Counted from the stretch's first letter, positions 43,084 through 53,016 are shown. The stretch is 64,000 bases of DNA from JACCZX01 sp038216465 (GCA_038216465.1 JBBQQC010000008.1:53610-117609); one strand, 5' to 3'. The notes: generated by a model not told the origin, from the letters alone. Made by a program: numbers and translations.

Positions 43084-45917
43084 CTGCTGCGGATTTGACC
43101 AACGCGCCCGGCCCCGAGCTGGCGAAAAGCTTCGACCCTGCGGCGATCGAAGCGCGTTGGTCGCCGCTATGGGAATCGCGCGCCTACTTCGTCGCCGGCA
43201 CCGATTCGACCAAGCCAGCGTTCTCGATTCAGCTGCCGCCGCCGAACCGGACCGGCATCCTGCACATGGGTCACGCGTTCAATCAGACCATCATGGACGC
43301 GCTGACGCGCTACCACCGCATGCTCGGGTTCAACACGCTGTGGCTACCCGGTACCGATCATGCGGGCATTGCCACACAGATCGTGGTCGAGCGACAGCTT
43401 GAAGCCAGAGGAATCGACCGGCGTCAGATTGGACGCGAAAAATTTGTCGAAGAGGTATGGAAGTGGCAACACGTGTCGGGCGCCGCGATCCTGCAGCAGA
43501 TGCGCCGGCTCGGCGCCTCGGTCGACTGGGACCGCGCATACTTCACGATGGATGAGGACCTGTCGCGCGTCGTCGTCGAAACGTTCGTGCGTCTGTACGA
43601 GCAGGGGCTGATCTATCGAGGTAAGCGGCTCGTCAACTGGGATCCGAAACTGCAAACCGCGGTGGCCGATCTGGAGGTCGAGACCGAGGAAGAGGACGGT
43701 CGTATCTGGGAGATTCGTTACCCGGCCGCCGACGGTAAAGAAACGATCAGTGTCGCAACCACGCGGCCGGAGACGATGCTGGGCGACGTTGCGGTCGCGG
43801 TGAATCCAGCAGACGAGCGCTATCGCCATCTGGTCGGCAAAATGCTGACGCTGCCGCTGACGGATCGAAGAATTCCGGTGATCGCCGACGAGTATGTCGA
43901 TCAGGAGTTCGGTACCGGTGCGGTGAAGATCACGCCGGCGCACGACTTCAACGACTTCGCGCTCGGCCAGCGGCACGGACTAGAACCGCTTTCGATTTTC
44001 ACTCTCACCGCGACGATCAACGACAACGCGCCGGCCAAGTATCGCGGCATGGATCGCTACGTTGCGCGCAAGGCCGTGCTCGCCGACCTGCGAGCAGCCG
44101 GCCTGGTGCTCTCCGAGAAGCCGCACAAGATGGCTGTGCCGCGCTGCGAGCGCACCGGCGAAGTCGTAGAGCCGATGCTGTCAGAGCAGTGGTACATGGC
44201 GATGAGCAGGCCCGCACCGGCCGGGACGCTGCACCCGGGACAATCGATCGCGCAGGTCGCGCTCGACGTCGTCGCACGCGGCGACGTGAATATTTTTCCT
44301 GAGCAATGGAAGACGATTTACAACCAGTGGCTCGAGAACATTCAGGACTGGTGTATTTCGCGGCAGCTCTGGTGGGGCCACCAGATCCCGGCGTGGTACG
44401 ACGAGCGCGGCAACGTCTTCGTCGCGCGCAACGAAGGTGACGCGCGCGCGCAAGCCGGTGCGAACGCGCGCCTGACTCGCGATCCAGATGTACTGGATAC
44501 CTGGGTGTCGTCGGCGATGTTGCCGTTTTCGACGCTGGGATGGCCGGAGCCGCAAGACAAACGCGCATACGACCTGTATCTGCCGTCGACGGTACTCGTC
44601 ACCGGCTACGACATCATTTTTTTCTGGGTCGCGCGGATGGTGATGATGACGACGCATTTCACCGGGCGCGTACCGTTTCGCAACGTCTATATCCACGGCA
44701 TGGTGCGCGACGCCGAAGGCGCCAAGATGTCGAAGAGCGAAGGCAACACACTCGACCCGCTCGACATCGTTGACGGCATCGATCTCGAATCTCTGGTGGC
44801 AAAGAACACCAGCGGCCTGCGTCGGCCTGAAGACGCGCCGAAAGTCGCCGCAAAGGTACGCAAAAACTTTCCAAACGGCATCGCACCGTATGGCGCCGAT
44901 GCGCTGCGCTTCACGATGGCCGCCTCGGCGACGCTCGGCCGCACGGTGAACTTCGACATCAAGCGCTGCGAGGGCTACCGCAACTTCGGCAACAAGCTGT
45001 GGAACGCCACCCGTTTCGTGCTGATGAACACCGAGGGTCACGATTGCGGGTTGGACCAAGCGCTATTGGTGCAGTTGTCATTCGCAGACCGCTGGATCAT
45101 CGGCGAATTGCAACGCACCGAGGCCGAGGTAGCGAAAGGATTCGCGGAATACCGTCTCGACAACGTCGCCAACGCCATCTATGTATTCGTGTGGAACGAA
45201 TACTGCGACTGGTACGTCGAGCTGGCCAAGGTGCAACTGGCCAGCACTGACGCGGCGATACAGCGCGGCACGCGCCGCACGCTGGTGCGGGTGCTGGAAG
45301 CGGCGCTGCGCTTGGCGCATCCGGTTATTCCGTTCGTTACTGAGGAGCTGTGGCAGAAGGTGTCGCTTCTGGCAGGAAAGCGCTCTGCGCAACAACAGAC
45401 GTCGGTGATGATTCAGCCGTATCCGAAAAGTCAGCCCGAGAAAATCGATGCGCCGTCCGACGCCACGGTGGCTCTGCTAAAGCGCATCGTCGATTCGCTG
45501 AGAAATCTGCGCAGCGAGATGAGCTTGTCGCCCTCGCTAAAGGTGCCGCTGGTCGCATCGGGGGACGCGGCAACGCTCTCGGCGCTGGCGCCATACGTGC
45601 AGGCGTTGGCGCGTTTGTCGCACGTCGAAATCGTCGCCGACGTTAACGCAGCGGCCAACGGCCACGCAGCGCCGATCAAGGTCGTCGACGAATATCGACT
45701 GCTGCTGAAGATCGAAGTCGATGTCAAAGCCGAGCGCGACAGACTCGACAAGGAAATCAACCGGCTGGAAAACGAGATTCGTAAAGCCGAAGGGAAGCTA
45801 GGCAACGCAAGCTTCGTCGAGCGGGCTCCCCCCGCCGTGGTTGCGCAGGAACGAGAGCGAGTTGCGGGTTTCGATGCGGCGCTGGTCAAAATGCGTGAAC
45901 AGCGAGCGCGACTTTAG
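43080..45917 (+). CDS. valS: Valyl-tRNA synthetase
   Basis: A 945-aa class I aminoacyl-tRNA synthetase. It has the HIGH-type motif PPPNRTGILHMGHAFNQ near residue 55, the editing-domain segment VATTRPETMLGDVAVAVNP, the WCISRQLWWGHQIPAW region and KMSKS as AKMSKSEGNTLDPLD. The C-terminal coiled coil (KAERDRLDKEINRLENEIRK) is typical for ValRS. GTG start overlaps the upstream stop. The stop overlaps the convergent downstream gene (TTAG). Confidence 0.97.
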   Translation: MTAADLTNAPGPELAKSFDPAAIEARWSPLWESRAYFVAGTDSTKPAFSIQLPPPNRTGILHMGHAFNQTIMDALTRYHRMLGFNTLWLPGTDHAGIATQIVVERQLEARGIDRRQIGREKFVEEVWKWQHVSGAAILQQMRRLGASVDWDRAYFTMDEDLSRVVVETFVRLYEQGLIYRGKRLVNWDPKLQTAVADLEVETEEEDGRIWEIRYPAADGKETISVATTRPETMLGDVAVAVNPADERYRHLVGKMLTLPLTDRRIPVIADEYVDQEFGTGAVKITPAHDFNDFALGQRHGLEPLSIFTLTATINDNAPAKYRGMDRYVARKAVLADLRAAGLVLSEKPHKMAVPRCERTGEVVEPMLSEQWYMAMSRPAPAGTLHPGQSIAQVALDVVARGDVNIFPEQWKTIYNQWLENIQDWCISRQLWWGHQIPAWYDERGNVFVARNEGDARAQAGANARLTRDPDVLDTWVSSAMLPFSTLGWPEPQDKRAYDLYLPSTVLVTGYDIIFFWVARMVMMTTHFTGRVPFRNVYIHGMVRDAEGAKMSKSEGNTLDPLDIVDGIDLESLVAKNTSGLRRPEDAPKVAAKVRKNFPNGIAPYGADALRFTMAASATLGRTVNFDIKRCEGYRNFGNKLWNATRFVLMNTEGHDCGLDQALLVQLSFADRWIIGELQRTEAEVAKGFAEYRLDNVANAIYVFVWNEYCDWYVELAKVQLASTDAAIQRGTRRTLVRVLEAALRLAHPVIPFVTEELWQKVSLLAGKRSAQQQTSVMIQPYPKSQPEKIDAPSDATVALLKRIVDSLRNLRSEMSLSPSLKVPLVASGDAATLSALAPYVQALARLSHVEIVADVNAAANGHAAPIKVVDEYRLLLKIEVDVKAERDRLDKEINRLENEIRKAEGKLGNASFVERAPPAVVAQERERVAGFDAALVKMREQRARL

Positions 45918-46465
45918 CAAGGTTCGCGGCGCCGACAACTGCAGCGGCTAGCGCGAAGAGTGCTAGTTTTTCGGCGTTGCCGATGCGGCGGGAGCCGGTT
46001 TGGGGTCGGCGATGCCGGTTGCGGTGAAGGCACAACGGCGCCCGGAGGTAAGGAAATCTCGCCGACCTGGCTGACGCTATTCACAAAGTGGCGCGTCTCT
46101 CCGAAGCAACTGGTGGGCAGCCCGACTTTTTCTTCATAGTGCAGAGTGACGCGCTTGCCCATCACCTTATTGATACTGTCAGCCACCGCGCTGTCGCGCA
46201 CCGTGAAAAGAAATTTCTCGGGAATGGCGCCGGGCATCGACACCATCGCCATCTCGCCTTCCCACGTCTTGCACAGCCAGCCCTTGCGGCTGAGTTTCTG
46301 CACCCACCCGGCCCGCTCGCCGGTCGAATAGTTCCAGCCGAGCACGACGGCGAAGTAACCGATGATCAAGGCAATCGGCACCAGAACCAGCCAGAAGAAC
46401 ATCTTCAACGCGGATGTGCGACGGCGTGGTGCGGCTGTTGTATCGGTCGGCGTGGGGCTGCTCAT
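45914..46465 (-). CDS. Hypothetical single-span membrane protein, 183 aa
   Basis: The function is not recognised. After a polar N-terminus there is one membrane span (FFWLVLVPIALIIGYFAVVL). A conserved-looking soluble segment follows (GERAGWVQKLSRKGWLCKTW, MVSMPGAIPEKFLFTVRD, LHYEEKVGLPTSCFGETRHF) that should lie outside the cytoplasm. The last ~45 residues are proline-rich, then very basic with several cysteines (SRCSCRRREPC), and look non-conserved; a late frameshift or read-through into former intergenic DNA is possible. ATG overlaps the TusA-like stop (ATGA), so the genes are coupled. Confidence 0.7.
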   Translation of the reverse strand: MSSPTPTDTTAAPRRRTSALKMFFWLVLVPIALIIGYFAVVLGWNYSTGERAGWVQKLSRKGWLCKTWEGEMAMVSMPGAIPEKFLFTVRDSAVADSINKVMGKRVTLHYEEKVGLPTSCFGETRHFVNSVSQVGEISLPPGAVVPSPQPASPTPNRLPPHRQRRKTSTLRASRCSCRRREPC

Positions 46466-46701
46466 CTGCGTTTGAGGAAGTGAATGAATTCCTTATTAAC
46501 CGTCTGCTGTACCAGCAACTCGTTGCCGGTCTGCTTACAGAACGCCTGAAAATCGCGCATCGATCCGGGGTCGGTGGCAACGATCTTCAGCACCTGACCG
46601 GTCGTCATGTCAGAAAGCGCCCTCTTTGCGCGCAGGATCGGCAGCGGACAGTTGAGGCCGCGCGTGTCGATTTCCTTATCAGCGGTAACGGGTTGCAGCA
46701 C
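46462..46701 (-). CDS. TusA/SirA-family sulfur carrier protein
   Basis: A 79-aa two-layer alpha/beta protein with the hallmark DTRGLNCPLPILRAKRAL near residue 12; the CPxP cysteine carries the sulfur. This is followed by GQVLKIVATDPGSMRDFQAF. Family members relay persulfide sulfur for tRNA thiolation, cofactor synthesis or sulfur oxidation. Which role applies here is open, because no tus, dsr or moa genes are adjacent. GTG start. It is coupled to the downstream membrane protein and follows a small lipoprotein gene. Confidence 0.88.
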   Translation of the reverse strand: MLQPVTADKEIDTRGLNCPLPILRAKRALSDMTTGQVLKIVATDPGSMRDFQAFCKQTGNELLVQQTVNKEFIHFLKRR

Positions 46702-46760
46702 GATGATGGCGCAGTGTTCGTCCAGATCTTACGATGCGTCGCGCGGGGCGATTGATCGGT

Positions 46761-46979
46761 CTACTTCGACGCGGGCTTGCTGTCGCCCGGCGTGACCGCG
46801 CCACCGATTACTTTCGCGGTGCCGACCACCGCGTCGGTCGCCACACCGGCCGCACTGGTTCCCACCGACACCGCCGCCGACCCCACTGCTACGGCAGCCG
46901 AGCCGACTGCGGTGGTTACAGCGACGACCGCACAGCCGGAAAGTGAAAGCATCAGACAGACAAGCGTGAGCGTTCGCAT
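46761..46979 (-). CDS. Small Ala/Val/Gly-repeat lipoprotein, 72 aa
   Basis: The N-terminus MRTLTLVCLMLSLSGCAV is a lipoprotein signal with lipobox LSGC. The mature part is a small-residue repeat, VGSAAVAVGSAAVSVGTSAA, continuing with VATDAVVGTAKVIGGAV, then a polar tail. Such glycine/alanine zippers are often helical and can pack in or on membranes. It has no named function that I know of. It sits between the GNAT and TusA-like genes, all on the minus strand downstream of alaS. Confidence 0.7.
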   Translation of the reverse strand: MRTLTLVCLMLSLSGCAVVAVTTAVGSAAVAVGSAAVSVGTSAAGVATDAVVGTAKVIGGAVTPGDSKPASK

Positions 46980-47003
46980 CGAATTTCCTGAAGTTTGGCG
47001 CCG

Positions 47004-47528
47004 CTAGCGCGGCACCTGTGGCGGTTTTGGATGGAAGCGTGCCATCGCATGCGTGTCGACGTATACGCCGTTACGTAGCGCGTGCGCGCGATGCGTACCT
47101 TCCATTTGGAACCCGCAACGTCGATACAAGGCGATGGCGCGTTCGTTGTCGGCGTAAACAGTGAGCTCGATACGCAGATATCCAGCCCAGTTGTCGCACC
47201 AGTCAAGCAGCTTCTTCATCATCTCCGAACCGATGCCCTGCCCTTGACGCTCACGCGCGATGCAGATGCCGAGGAAGGCCACATGACGGCGGCGCACACC
47301 CCACCCCGCGCCGTGGATCCCGCCGCTCGCAATGACCCGTTCCTGCTCAGTAGCCAACAGATGCAGGCCGTCCTGCTGATCAGCCTGCTGTTCGAGCCTT
47401 TTGCGCCAGGCCTCGATGCTCGGATACGGCATTTGCATCAGACCGGAGAACACTTCCGGATCGCTCATCAGACGCGCGAGCTCGGCGGCGTCGTCCGGCG
47501 ATGCACGCCTGTATTCGATCTCAGCCAT
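47004..47528 (-). CDS. GNAT family N-acetyltransferase
   Basis: A 174-aa acetyltransferase. Motif D/A features are AFLGICIARERQGQGIGSEM (the acetyl-CoA pyrophosphate-binding Q/RxxGxG/A) near residue 90. The segment LRIELTVYADNERAIALYRR and the following CGFQMEGTHRAHALRNGVYV give motif B with the classical N-x-x-A-x-x-L-Y. This pattern resembles RimJ/PhnO-like small-molecule or ribosomal acetyltransferases; the substrate is unknown. It begins four bases after the alaS stop, so it is in the alaS operon. Confidence 0.88.
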   Translation of the reverse strand: MAEIEYRRASPDDAAELARLMSDPEVFSGLMQMPYPSIEAWRKRLEQQADQQDGLHLLATEQERVIASGGIHGAGWGVRRRHVAFLGICIARERQGQGIGSEMMKKLLDWCDNWAGYLRIELTVYADNERAIALYRRCGFQMEGTHRAHALRNGVYVDTHAMARFHPKPPQVPR

Positions 47529-47531
47529 CGA

Positions 47532-50189
47532 TCACAGGCGCTGCTGCGCCCACGACTGCACGCTGGCAAGTGCGCTCGTCAGCTTGCTCGGGTCGCTGCC
47601 GCCGGCCATCGCCATGTCGGCGCGACCCCCACCCTTGCCGCCAACCTGCTGCGCAACGTAATTGACGAGATCGCCCGCCTTGACCTTCGCGATCGCGTCG
47701 GCGGTGACGCCGGCGGCGAGTTGAACCCGCTCGCCGTCGATCGCTCCCAACACGATCACGGCGCTTTTCAACTTTGACTTCAACCGATCCATCGTCTCGC
47801 GCAGCGACTTCACGTCGGCGCCATCGAGCGACACCGCCAGCACTTTCACGCCATTGACGTCAACCGCCTGCGACGCGAGGTCATCGCCCTTGGCAGCCGC
47901 GAGCCGACTCTTCAGCCGCGCCAGTTCCTTTTCGAGCGACTTCACGTTCTCCTGAATCTGCGTGATCTTCTGCACCACCTCCGTCGTTGGTGCCTTCAGC
48001 AGAAACGCCGCGTGTTGCAGATCGCGATCCAGCGCCTGGACATAGTCGACAGCGCCACGCCCGGTGACCGCCTCGACCCGGCGCACGCCGGCGGCGATGC
48101 CGCTTTCGGACACGATTTTGAAAAATCCGATGTCGCCGGTGCGCGAGACGTGCGTGCCGCCGCACAGCTCGATCGAGTGATCGCCCATCTGCAGCACGCG
48201 TACCTCGTCACCGTACTTGTCGCCGAAGAACGCCAACGCCCCCGCCTTGATGGCTTCGTCGTACTTCATCACGTTGGCCGAGACCTGCGCGTTCGCGCGG
48301 ATTGCGGTGTTGACCATGTCTTCGACTTTACGTATCTCTTCGGGTGTCATCGCCTTGTCGTGCGAAAAATCGAAGCGGGTGCGCTCGGCATCGACCAATG
48401 AGCCCCGCTGCTGCACGTGTTTGCCCAGCACACCGCGTAGCGCCGCGTGCATCAGATGGGTCGCCGAATGGTTGTTGCGGGTGCGCTCGCGCGCTGGCCC
48501 ATCGACTTTTGCCTGCACGGTGTCGCCGACGCTTAACGCGCCCGATTCAAGCGTCCCGTGATGGCCGAATACATCGGCCTGAATCTTCTGCGTATCCGAC
48601 ACTGCAAAACGAACCACGCGCCGGTCGCTGATTGACTCAAGGACGCCCTTATCGCCGACCTGCCCACCCGATTCCGAATAGAACGGAGTGGAGTTCAGCA
48701 CCACAATGCCTTCGGCGCCGGCTTGTAAATGTTGAACCGGTGCGCCTTCGTGATACAGCGCGATCACCTTTGCGTCTTCGACCAGCGACGAGTATCCGGT
48801 GAAGCGCGTCTTGTCGCCGGCGTATTCGAAACCGCCTGCAAGCTTGAAGCGGGCTGCCGCGCGCGCCTGGCCACGCTGCCTCTCCATCGCCTCGCCAAAA
48901 CCTGCGTGATCGATCGCGACTCCGCGCTCGCGGCAAATATCGCCGGTCAGATCCACTGGAAAGCCGTAGGTGTCGTACAGCAGGAACACCGTCTCGCCAT
49001 CGAGCATCCGTGCGTCGCCGGATTTCATCTGGCCCAGCGCACCATCGAGAATTTTCATGCCGTTGGCCAACGTCTCGCCGAAGCGCTCTTCTTCCTGCTT
49101 CAATACCGACTCTATGCGCGCCTGCTGTTCGACCAACTCCGGATACGCCGCCCCCATTTCCGCGGTCACATCCTTGGCGATCTTGAAAAAGAACGGCTCG
49201 TTCTGCCCCAGCTTGTAGCCGTGGCGCAAAGCGCGCCGAATGATCCGCCGCAATACGTAGCCGCGGCCTTCGTTACCCGGAATCACGCCATCGGCGATCA
49301 GAAACGAGCACGCACGGATGTGATCGGCGATCACCCGCAGTGAATTCAACAGCGGCGAGTTTTTCCCGAGATCCTTCGCCGCCGTCTCGCGCGCCGCTGC
49401 CTTGATCAGGTTCTGAAACAGATCGATGTCGTAGTTCGAGTGAACGTGCTGCAGCACTGCAGCCAACCGCTCGAGCCCCATGCCGGTATCGACACACGGG
49501 CGCGGCAGCGGCGTCAGCGTGCCAGCAGCATCGCGATCGAACTGCATGAAAACGAGATTCCATATTTCGATATAGCGATCGCCGTCGGCGTCGGGCGAGC
49601 CGGGCGGGCCGCCTTCGACTTCGGCGCCATGGTCGTAGAAAATTTCGCTGCAAGGGCCGCACGGGCCGGTGTCGGCCATTTGCCAGAAGTTGTCTGACAC
49701 ATACTTCGGCTGGCCCGGCTTGTCGCCGATACGCACGCAGCGCTCGGGCGGCACGCCGATCTCCTTGGTCCAGATGTCGTACGCCTCGTCGTCGTCGACA
49801 TACACCGTCGCCCATAACTTCTCTTTCGGCAGCCTGTAAACCTCGGTCAGCAGCTGCCAGGCAAAGCGGATCGCATCGCGCTTGAAGTAGTCGCCAAAGC
49901 TGAAGTTGCCGAGCATCTCGAAGAACGTGTGATGCCGCGCGGTGTAGCCGACGTTTTCAAGATCATTGTGCTTGCCGCCGGCACGCAGCGACTTTTGTGC
50001 AGTGGTCGCCCGCGTGTATGGCCTTCGTTCACGGCCTGTAAACACGTCCTTGAACTGCACCATGCCCGAATTGACGAATAGCAACGTCGGATCGTCCGAC
50101 GGCGCGAGCAGACTCGACGCACGCACGACCGTGTGGCCGTTCGATTCGAAGTACCGCAGAAAATTTTCGCGGATTGCAGCGCTTTTCAT
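47532..50189 (-). CDS. alaS: Alanyl-tRNA synthetase
   Basis: An 885-aa class II synthetase (E. coli 876). It has the N-terminal catalytic core (MKSAAIRENFLRYFESNGHT, then SGMVQFKDVFTGRERR), HHTFFEMLGNFSFGDYFK, the editing-domain zinc motifs NHSATHLMHAALRGVLG and CGGTHVSRTGDIGFFKI, and the C-terminal DHHA1 domain (GGKGGGRADMAMAGG). ATG 50189 is chosen; a TTG 33 bases upstream would add eleven unconserved residues. It leads the alaS-GNAT-lipoprotein-TusA-like-membrane protein run. Confidence 0.97.
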   Translation of the reverse strand: MKSAAIRENFLRYFESNGHTVVRASSLLAPSDDPTLLFVNSGMVQFKDVFTGRERRPYTRATTAQKSLRAGGKHNDLENVGYTARHHTFFEMLGNFSFGDYFKRDAIRFAWQLLTEVYRLPKEKLWATVYVDDDEAYDIWTKEIGVPPERCVRIGDKPGQPKYVSDNFWQMADTGPCGPCSEIFYDHGAEVEGGPPGSPDADGDRYIEIWNLVFMQFDRDAAGTLTPLPRPCVDTGMGLERLAAVLQHVHSNYDIDLFQNLIKAAARETAAKDLGKNSPLLNSLRVIADHIRACSFLIADGVIPGNEGRGYVLRRIIRRALRHGYKLGQNEPFFFKIAKDVTAEMGAAYPELVEQQARIESVLKQEEERFGETLANGMKILDGALGQMKSGDARMLDGETVFLLYDTYGFPVDLTGDICRERGVAIDHAGFGEAMERQRGQARAAARFKLAGGFEYAGDKTRFTGYSSLVEDAKVIALYHEGAPVQHLQAGAEGIVVLNSTPFYSESGGQVGDKGVLESISDRRVVRFAVSDTQKIQADVFGHHGTLESGALSVGDTVQAKVDGPARERTRNNHSATHLMHAALRGVLGKHVQQRGSLVDAERTRFDFSHDKAMTPEEIRKVEDMVNTAIRANAQVSANVMKYDEAIKAGALAFFGDKYGDEVRVLQMGDHSIELCGGTHVSRTGDIGFFKIVSESGIAAGVRRVEAVTGRGAVDYVQALDRDLQHAAFLLKAPTTEVVQKITQIQENVKSLEKELARLKSRLAAAKGDDLASQAVDVNGVKVLAVSLDGADVKSLRETMDRLKSKLKSAVIVLGAIDGERVQLAAGVTADAIAKVKAGDLVNYVAQQVGGKGGGRADMAMAGGSDPSKLTSALASVQSWAQQRL

Positions 50190-50264
50190 GATGACGGGCG
50201 CCGAAGCGCGCCGTTTTTCCAACCAACCGCGAATGATACGTGCGCGGAGCGCGGACTTCGGCGA

Positions 50265-52799
50265 TCAGCCCGTTCCGCTGATACCCAAGCGGCCCCGCGG
50301 GCGCTTGCTTTCACTGCGGCGGATGCTTTCGCTGCGCAGCAGTCGAGCCGCATTGCCGAGCACTAGCAGTGCGCTGGCGGCGGTGCCGGCGAACGCGACC
50401 GCCGGTGATGTAACCCCGAACGCGGCAAGTGCGATGAAGCTGACATTGCACCCGAGTGCGAGCCCGAGATTCTGGTGCGCCAGGCGCATCGCGCGGCGCG
50501 CGACTCTAAATGCGTACTCGACATCCGACAGCCGTGACGACTGCAGGATCAAGTCGGCTCGCGCCTGTGCGGTAGCAGACCCGTCCGCCAGCGCAATCGA
50601 CACATCCGAGCGCGCCAAGGCCGGTGCATCGTTGATGCCATCGCCCAGCATCGCCACCCGATGGCCCGCCCTCTGCTGTCCAACCACCCACTCACACTTG
50701 CTATGCGGGGTCTGGTGCGCCATCGCACGCTCGATACCGAGCGTCGCCGCGACCGCGTGCACCGGAGCCCGCCGGTCGCCGGAGATCAGCACTGGCTCGA
50801 CGCCGCACTCCGCCACGGTGTCGATCAGCGACGCCGCGTCATCGCGCAGGCGCTCTCCGAATACAAACATCGCCACCGGCCCCTCGGCGTCGGCCAGCAC
50901 GATCATGCTGGCCGCGTGCAGGCCCTCGCGCGCCGCGATCGCCGCCACGTCGGCGCGCTGCGCCGCCTGCTTGTCGACCAGCGCGAATTCCATCTTGCCC
51001 AGCCTATAGCGACGCCCACTGACGGTCGCCTCGATTCCAGCCGACGCCTCGACGCGCCCGTCAGTCAGCGGCGGCAACGATTTTCCAAGCGACTGCACCG
51101 CGCCGATCAATGCGCGCGCGTACGGATGGGTCGACAGCGTTTCCATTGCAGCGGCAATCGCAAGCGTGTACTCCGGGTCGGCCGTGCGCAGCAGCAGTTG
51201 CCGCAGCAAACGCGGATCGCCGGTCGTCAGCGTCCCGGTCTTGTCACACGCCAGCAGATCGGCGCCGGCCAGCGCTTCGATAGCGCAACTGCGCGCGACC
51301 AGCACACCGCGCCGTTCGAGCACGGCTTGCGCCACAGCCACCGCCGCCGGCGATGCCAACAGCAGCGCGCACGGACATGCGGCGATCAGAACTGCGATCG
51401 CGCTCGGCACGGCGCGCGACGGATCGACCAGCATCCATCCGACCAACGTCAGCAACGTCGCGGTCGCCATCAACCACAGATACGGTGCTGCAAAGCGTGC
51501 CGCCAGCTCGTCGGTGCGCGGGCGCTCACGGCCTGCTTCTTCGGCCATCCGTTGCAGTGCGAGCGAACTTGACTCGGTGCCGCTGCGTCCGACCTCGATC
51601 ACCAGCGGCTGATCGAGATTGATCGACCCCGCGAGCACCGGTGCACCGGCTGATTTCTCGACCGGCAACGATTCCCCGGTCAGCGATGCTTGCGAGGAGC
51701 TCGAACGGCCGTGCACGACCACGCCATCGGCGGGAACGATTTCCCCGGGCGGAACCAGCACTCTGGCACCCGGCTTCAATTGCTGACCATTGACCGATTC
51801 GGTCGCGAGCGACGAAGGGAAAGCGACCAGACGCAACGCGCTGGTCGATTGGCGCCGCGCCGCTTCGACGTGTGCGCGCGCGGTGCACACGCCGCCCGCC
51901 AATACCCAGCGCGAGCTAATCGCAAACGCAATCACCAGTGCCACGGCGTCGAAGTAAATAGGGCCGCGCGAAAAGATCGCCCCGACCGCACTGGCCGCCA
52001 TCGCAGCGCTTACCGCGACGACCGTCGGCAGCTCGAGTCCGATTGCGCTGACGCGCCACATCCGAAGCTGGCTCCACGCCGCGCGATAGAGCGGCTGCGC
52101 CGAAAAAAGAAGCGCGGGCAGGATCAGCACAAAGCCTGCGCCCTGCAACAAGCGCGCGACCTCAGCGCTGATAGCGCCCGGCGCGGCGACGTACAGCGGC
52201 AGCGACAGCATCAGCACCTGCGTTGCCGCCAGCCATGCAATCACGACCCGCAACAAGTCGACGCGCCGGACCTGCGCGTCGATGCGTGCGTCGTCGCGCG
52301 GCACGCGCCCGGCGTCGTAGCCGGCGCGCTCTATCGCGCGCTGCAATTCGCCGCGCGTGACCTGCTTGGGATCAAATGCGATGTACGCGGTGTGCGTGGC
52401 AAATTCGACGCTCGCCTTGGCGACGCCCGGAACGCGACGCACACTCTGCTCGATCATCAGCGCGCACGCGTTGCACACCATGCCGCGAATCGAAAGTTGC
52501 AGATGCGAACCGGCCGCGGTCGCTGCTTCAATCGCAGCCGAGCTCGCTTCGGCTTCGGCCGCGATCGAGGCGTTCAATAAGGCGCGATCGCGGCTGCCGG
52601 CCTGGGCCAGGAACAACTGTTCGGCAATGAACGCGCAGCCGTTGCAGCAGAACGCCCGCATCGTGGCACCGACCGGGCGTCGCACAACGCGCAGGCCCGC
52701 CAGTGAATCGCCGCACTGATCACACGCCGCCGCAATGCCTACCGTATCGGCGCCCGCCAGCGTCGGTACCTTGGCTTTACGGATCAGTTCAGAGGCCAT
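50265..52799 (-). CDS. Heavy-metal P-type ATPase, CcoI/FixI-like (P1B)
   Basis: An 844-aa copper-type ATPase. The N-terminus carries a cysteine cluster (CDQCG, then MRAFCCNGCAFIAEQLF) like the PF12156 domain of CcoI/FixI/CtpA. An HMA domain with GMVCNACALMIEQSV follows. The core contains SLTGESLPVEKS, the intramembrane metal site IAACPCALLLASP, the phosphorylation motif CDKTGTLTTGD, STHPYARAL in place of the usual SEHP, and the hinge MLGDGINDAPALARSD. CcoI-type pumps supply copper for cbb3 oxidase, but no cco genes are in the window. ATG 52799 chosen; 52856 is an upstream in-frame alternative. Confidence 0.9.
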   Translation of the reverse strand: MASELIRKAKVPTLAGADTVGIAAACDQCGDSLAGLRVVRRPVGATMRAFCCNGCAFIAEQLFLAQAGSRDRALLNASIAAEAEASSAAIEAATAAGSHLQLSIRGMVCNACALMIEQSVRRVPGVAKASVEFATHTAYIAFDPKQVTRGELQRAIERAGYDAGRVPRDDARIDAQVRRVDLLRVVIAWLAATQVLMLSLPLYVAAPGAISAEVARLLQGAGFVLILPALLFSAQPLYRAAWSQLRMWRVSAIGLELPTVVAVSAAMAASAVGAIFSRGPIYFDAVALVIAFAISSRWVLAGGVCTARAHVEAARRQSTSALRLVAFPSSLATESVNGQQLKPGARVLVPPGEIVPADGVVVHGRSSSSQASLTGESLPVEKSAGAPVLAGSINLDQPLVIEVGRSGTESSSLALQRMAEEAGRERPRTDELAARFAAPYLWLMATATLLTLVGWMLVDPSRAVPSAIAVLIAACPCALLLASPAAVAVAQAVLERRGVLVARSCAIEALAGADLLACDKTGTLTTGDPRLLRQLLLRTADPEYTLAIAAAMETLSTHPYARALIGAVQSLGKSLPPLTDGRVEASAGIEATVSGRRYRLGKMEFALVDKQAAQRADVAAIAAREGLHAASMIVLADAEGPVAMFVFGERLRDDAASLIDTVAECGVEPVLISGDRRAPVHAVAATLGIERAMAHQTPHSKCEWVVGQQRAGHRVAMLGDGINDAPALARSDVSIALADGSATAQARADLILQSSRLSDVEYAFRVARRAMRLAHQNLGLALGCNVSFIALAAFGVTSPAVAFAGTAASALLVLGNAARLLRSESIRRSESKRPRGRLGISGTG

Positions 52800-53016
52800 T
52801 TCACAAACTCGAATGAAACCGCCATGCGCAGCGACAATGGTGGCAGCGTAACCCACGCACGGCCAAAATGAACATCAGCGATCGACCGCTCGTGCCGCGG
52901 AATTCACACTTTTTCCGGATGACCGCCAGCGTGTTTATATCCCGCGAGATGGCTAATCGCCTCAGTCGATCCGTTCGCACTGTCACACTACGAATAACGA
53001 TGCTTGGGATTTACCG

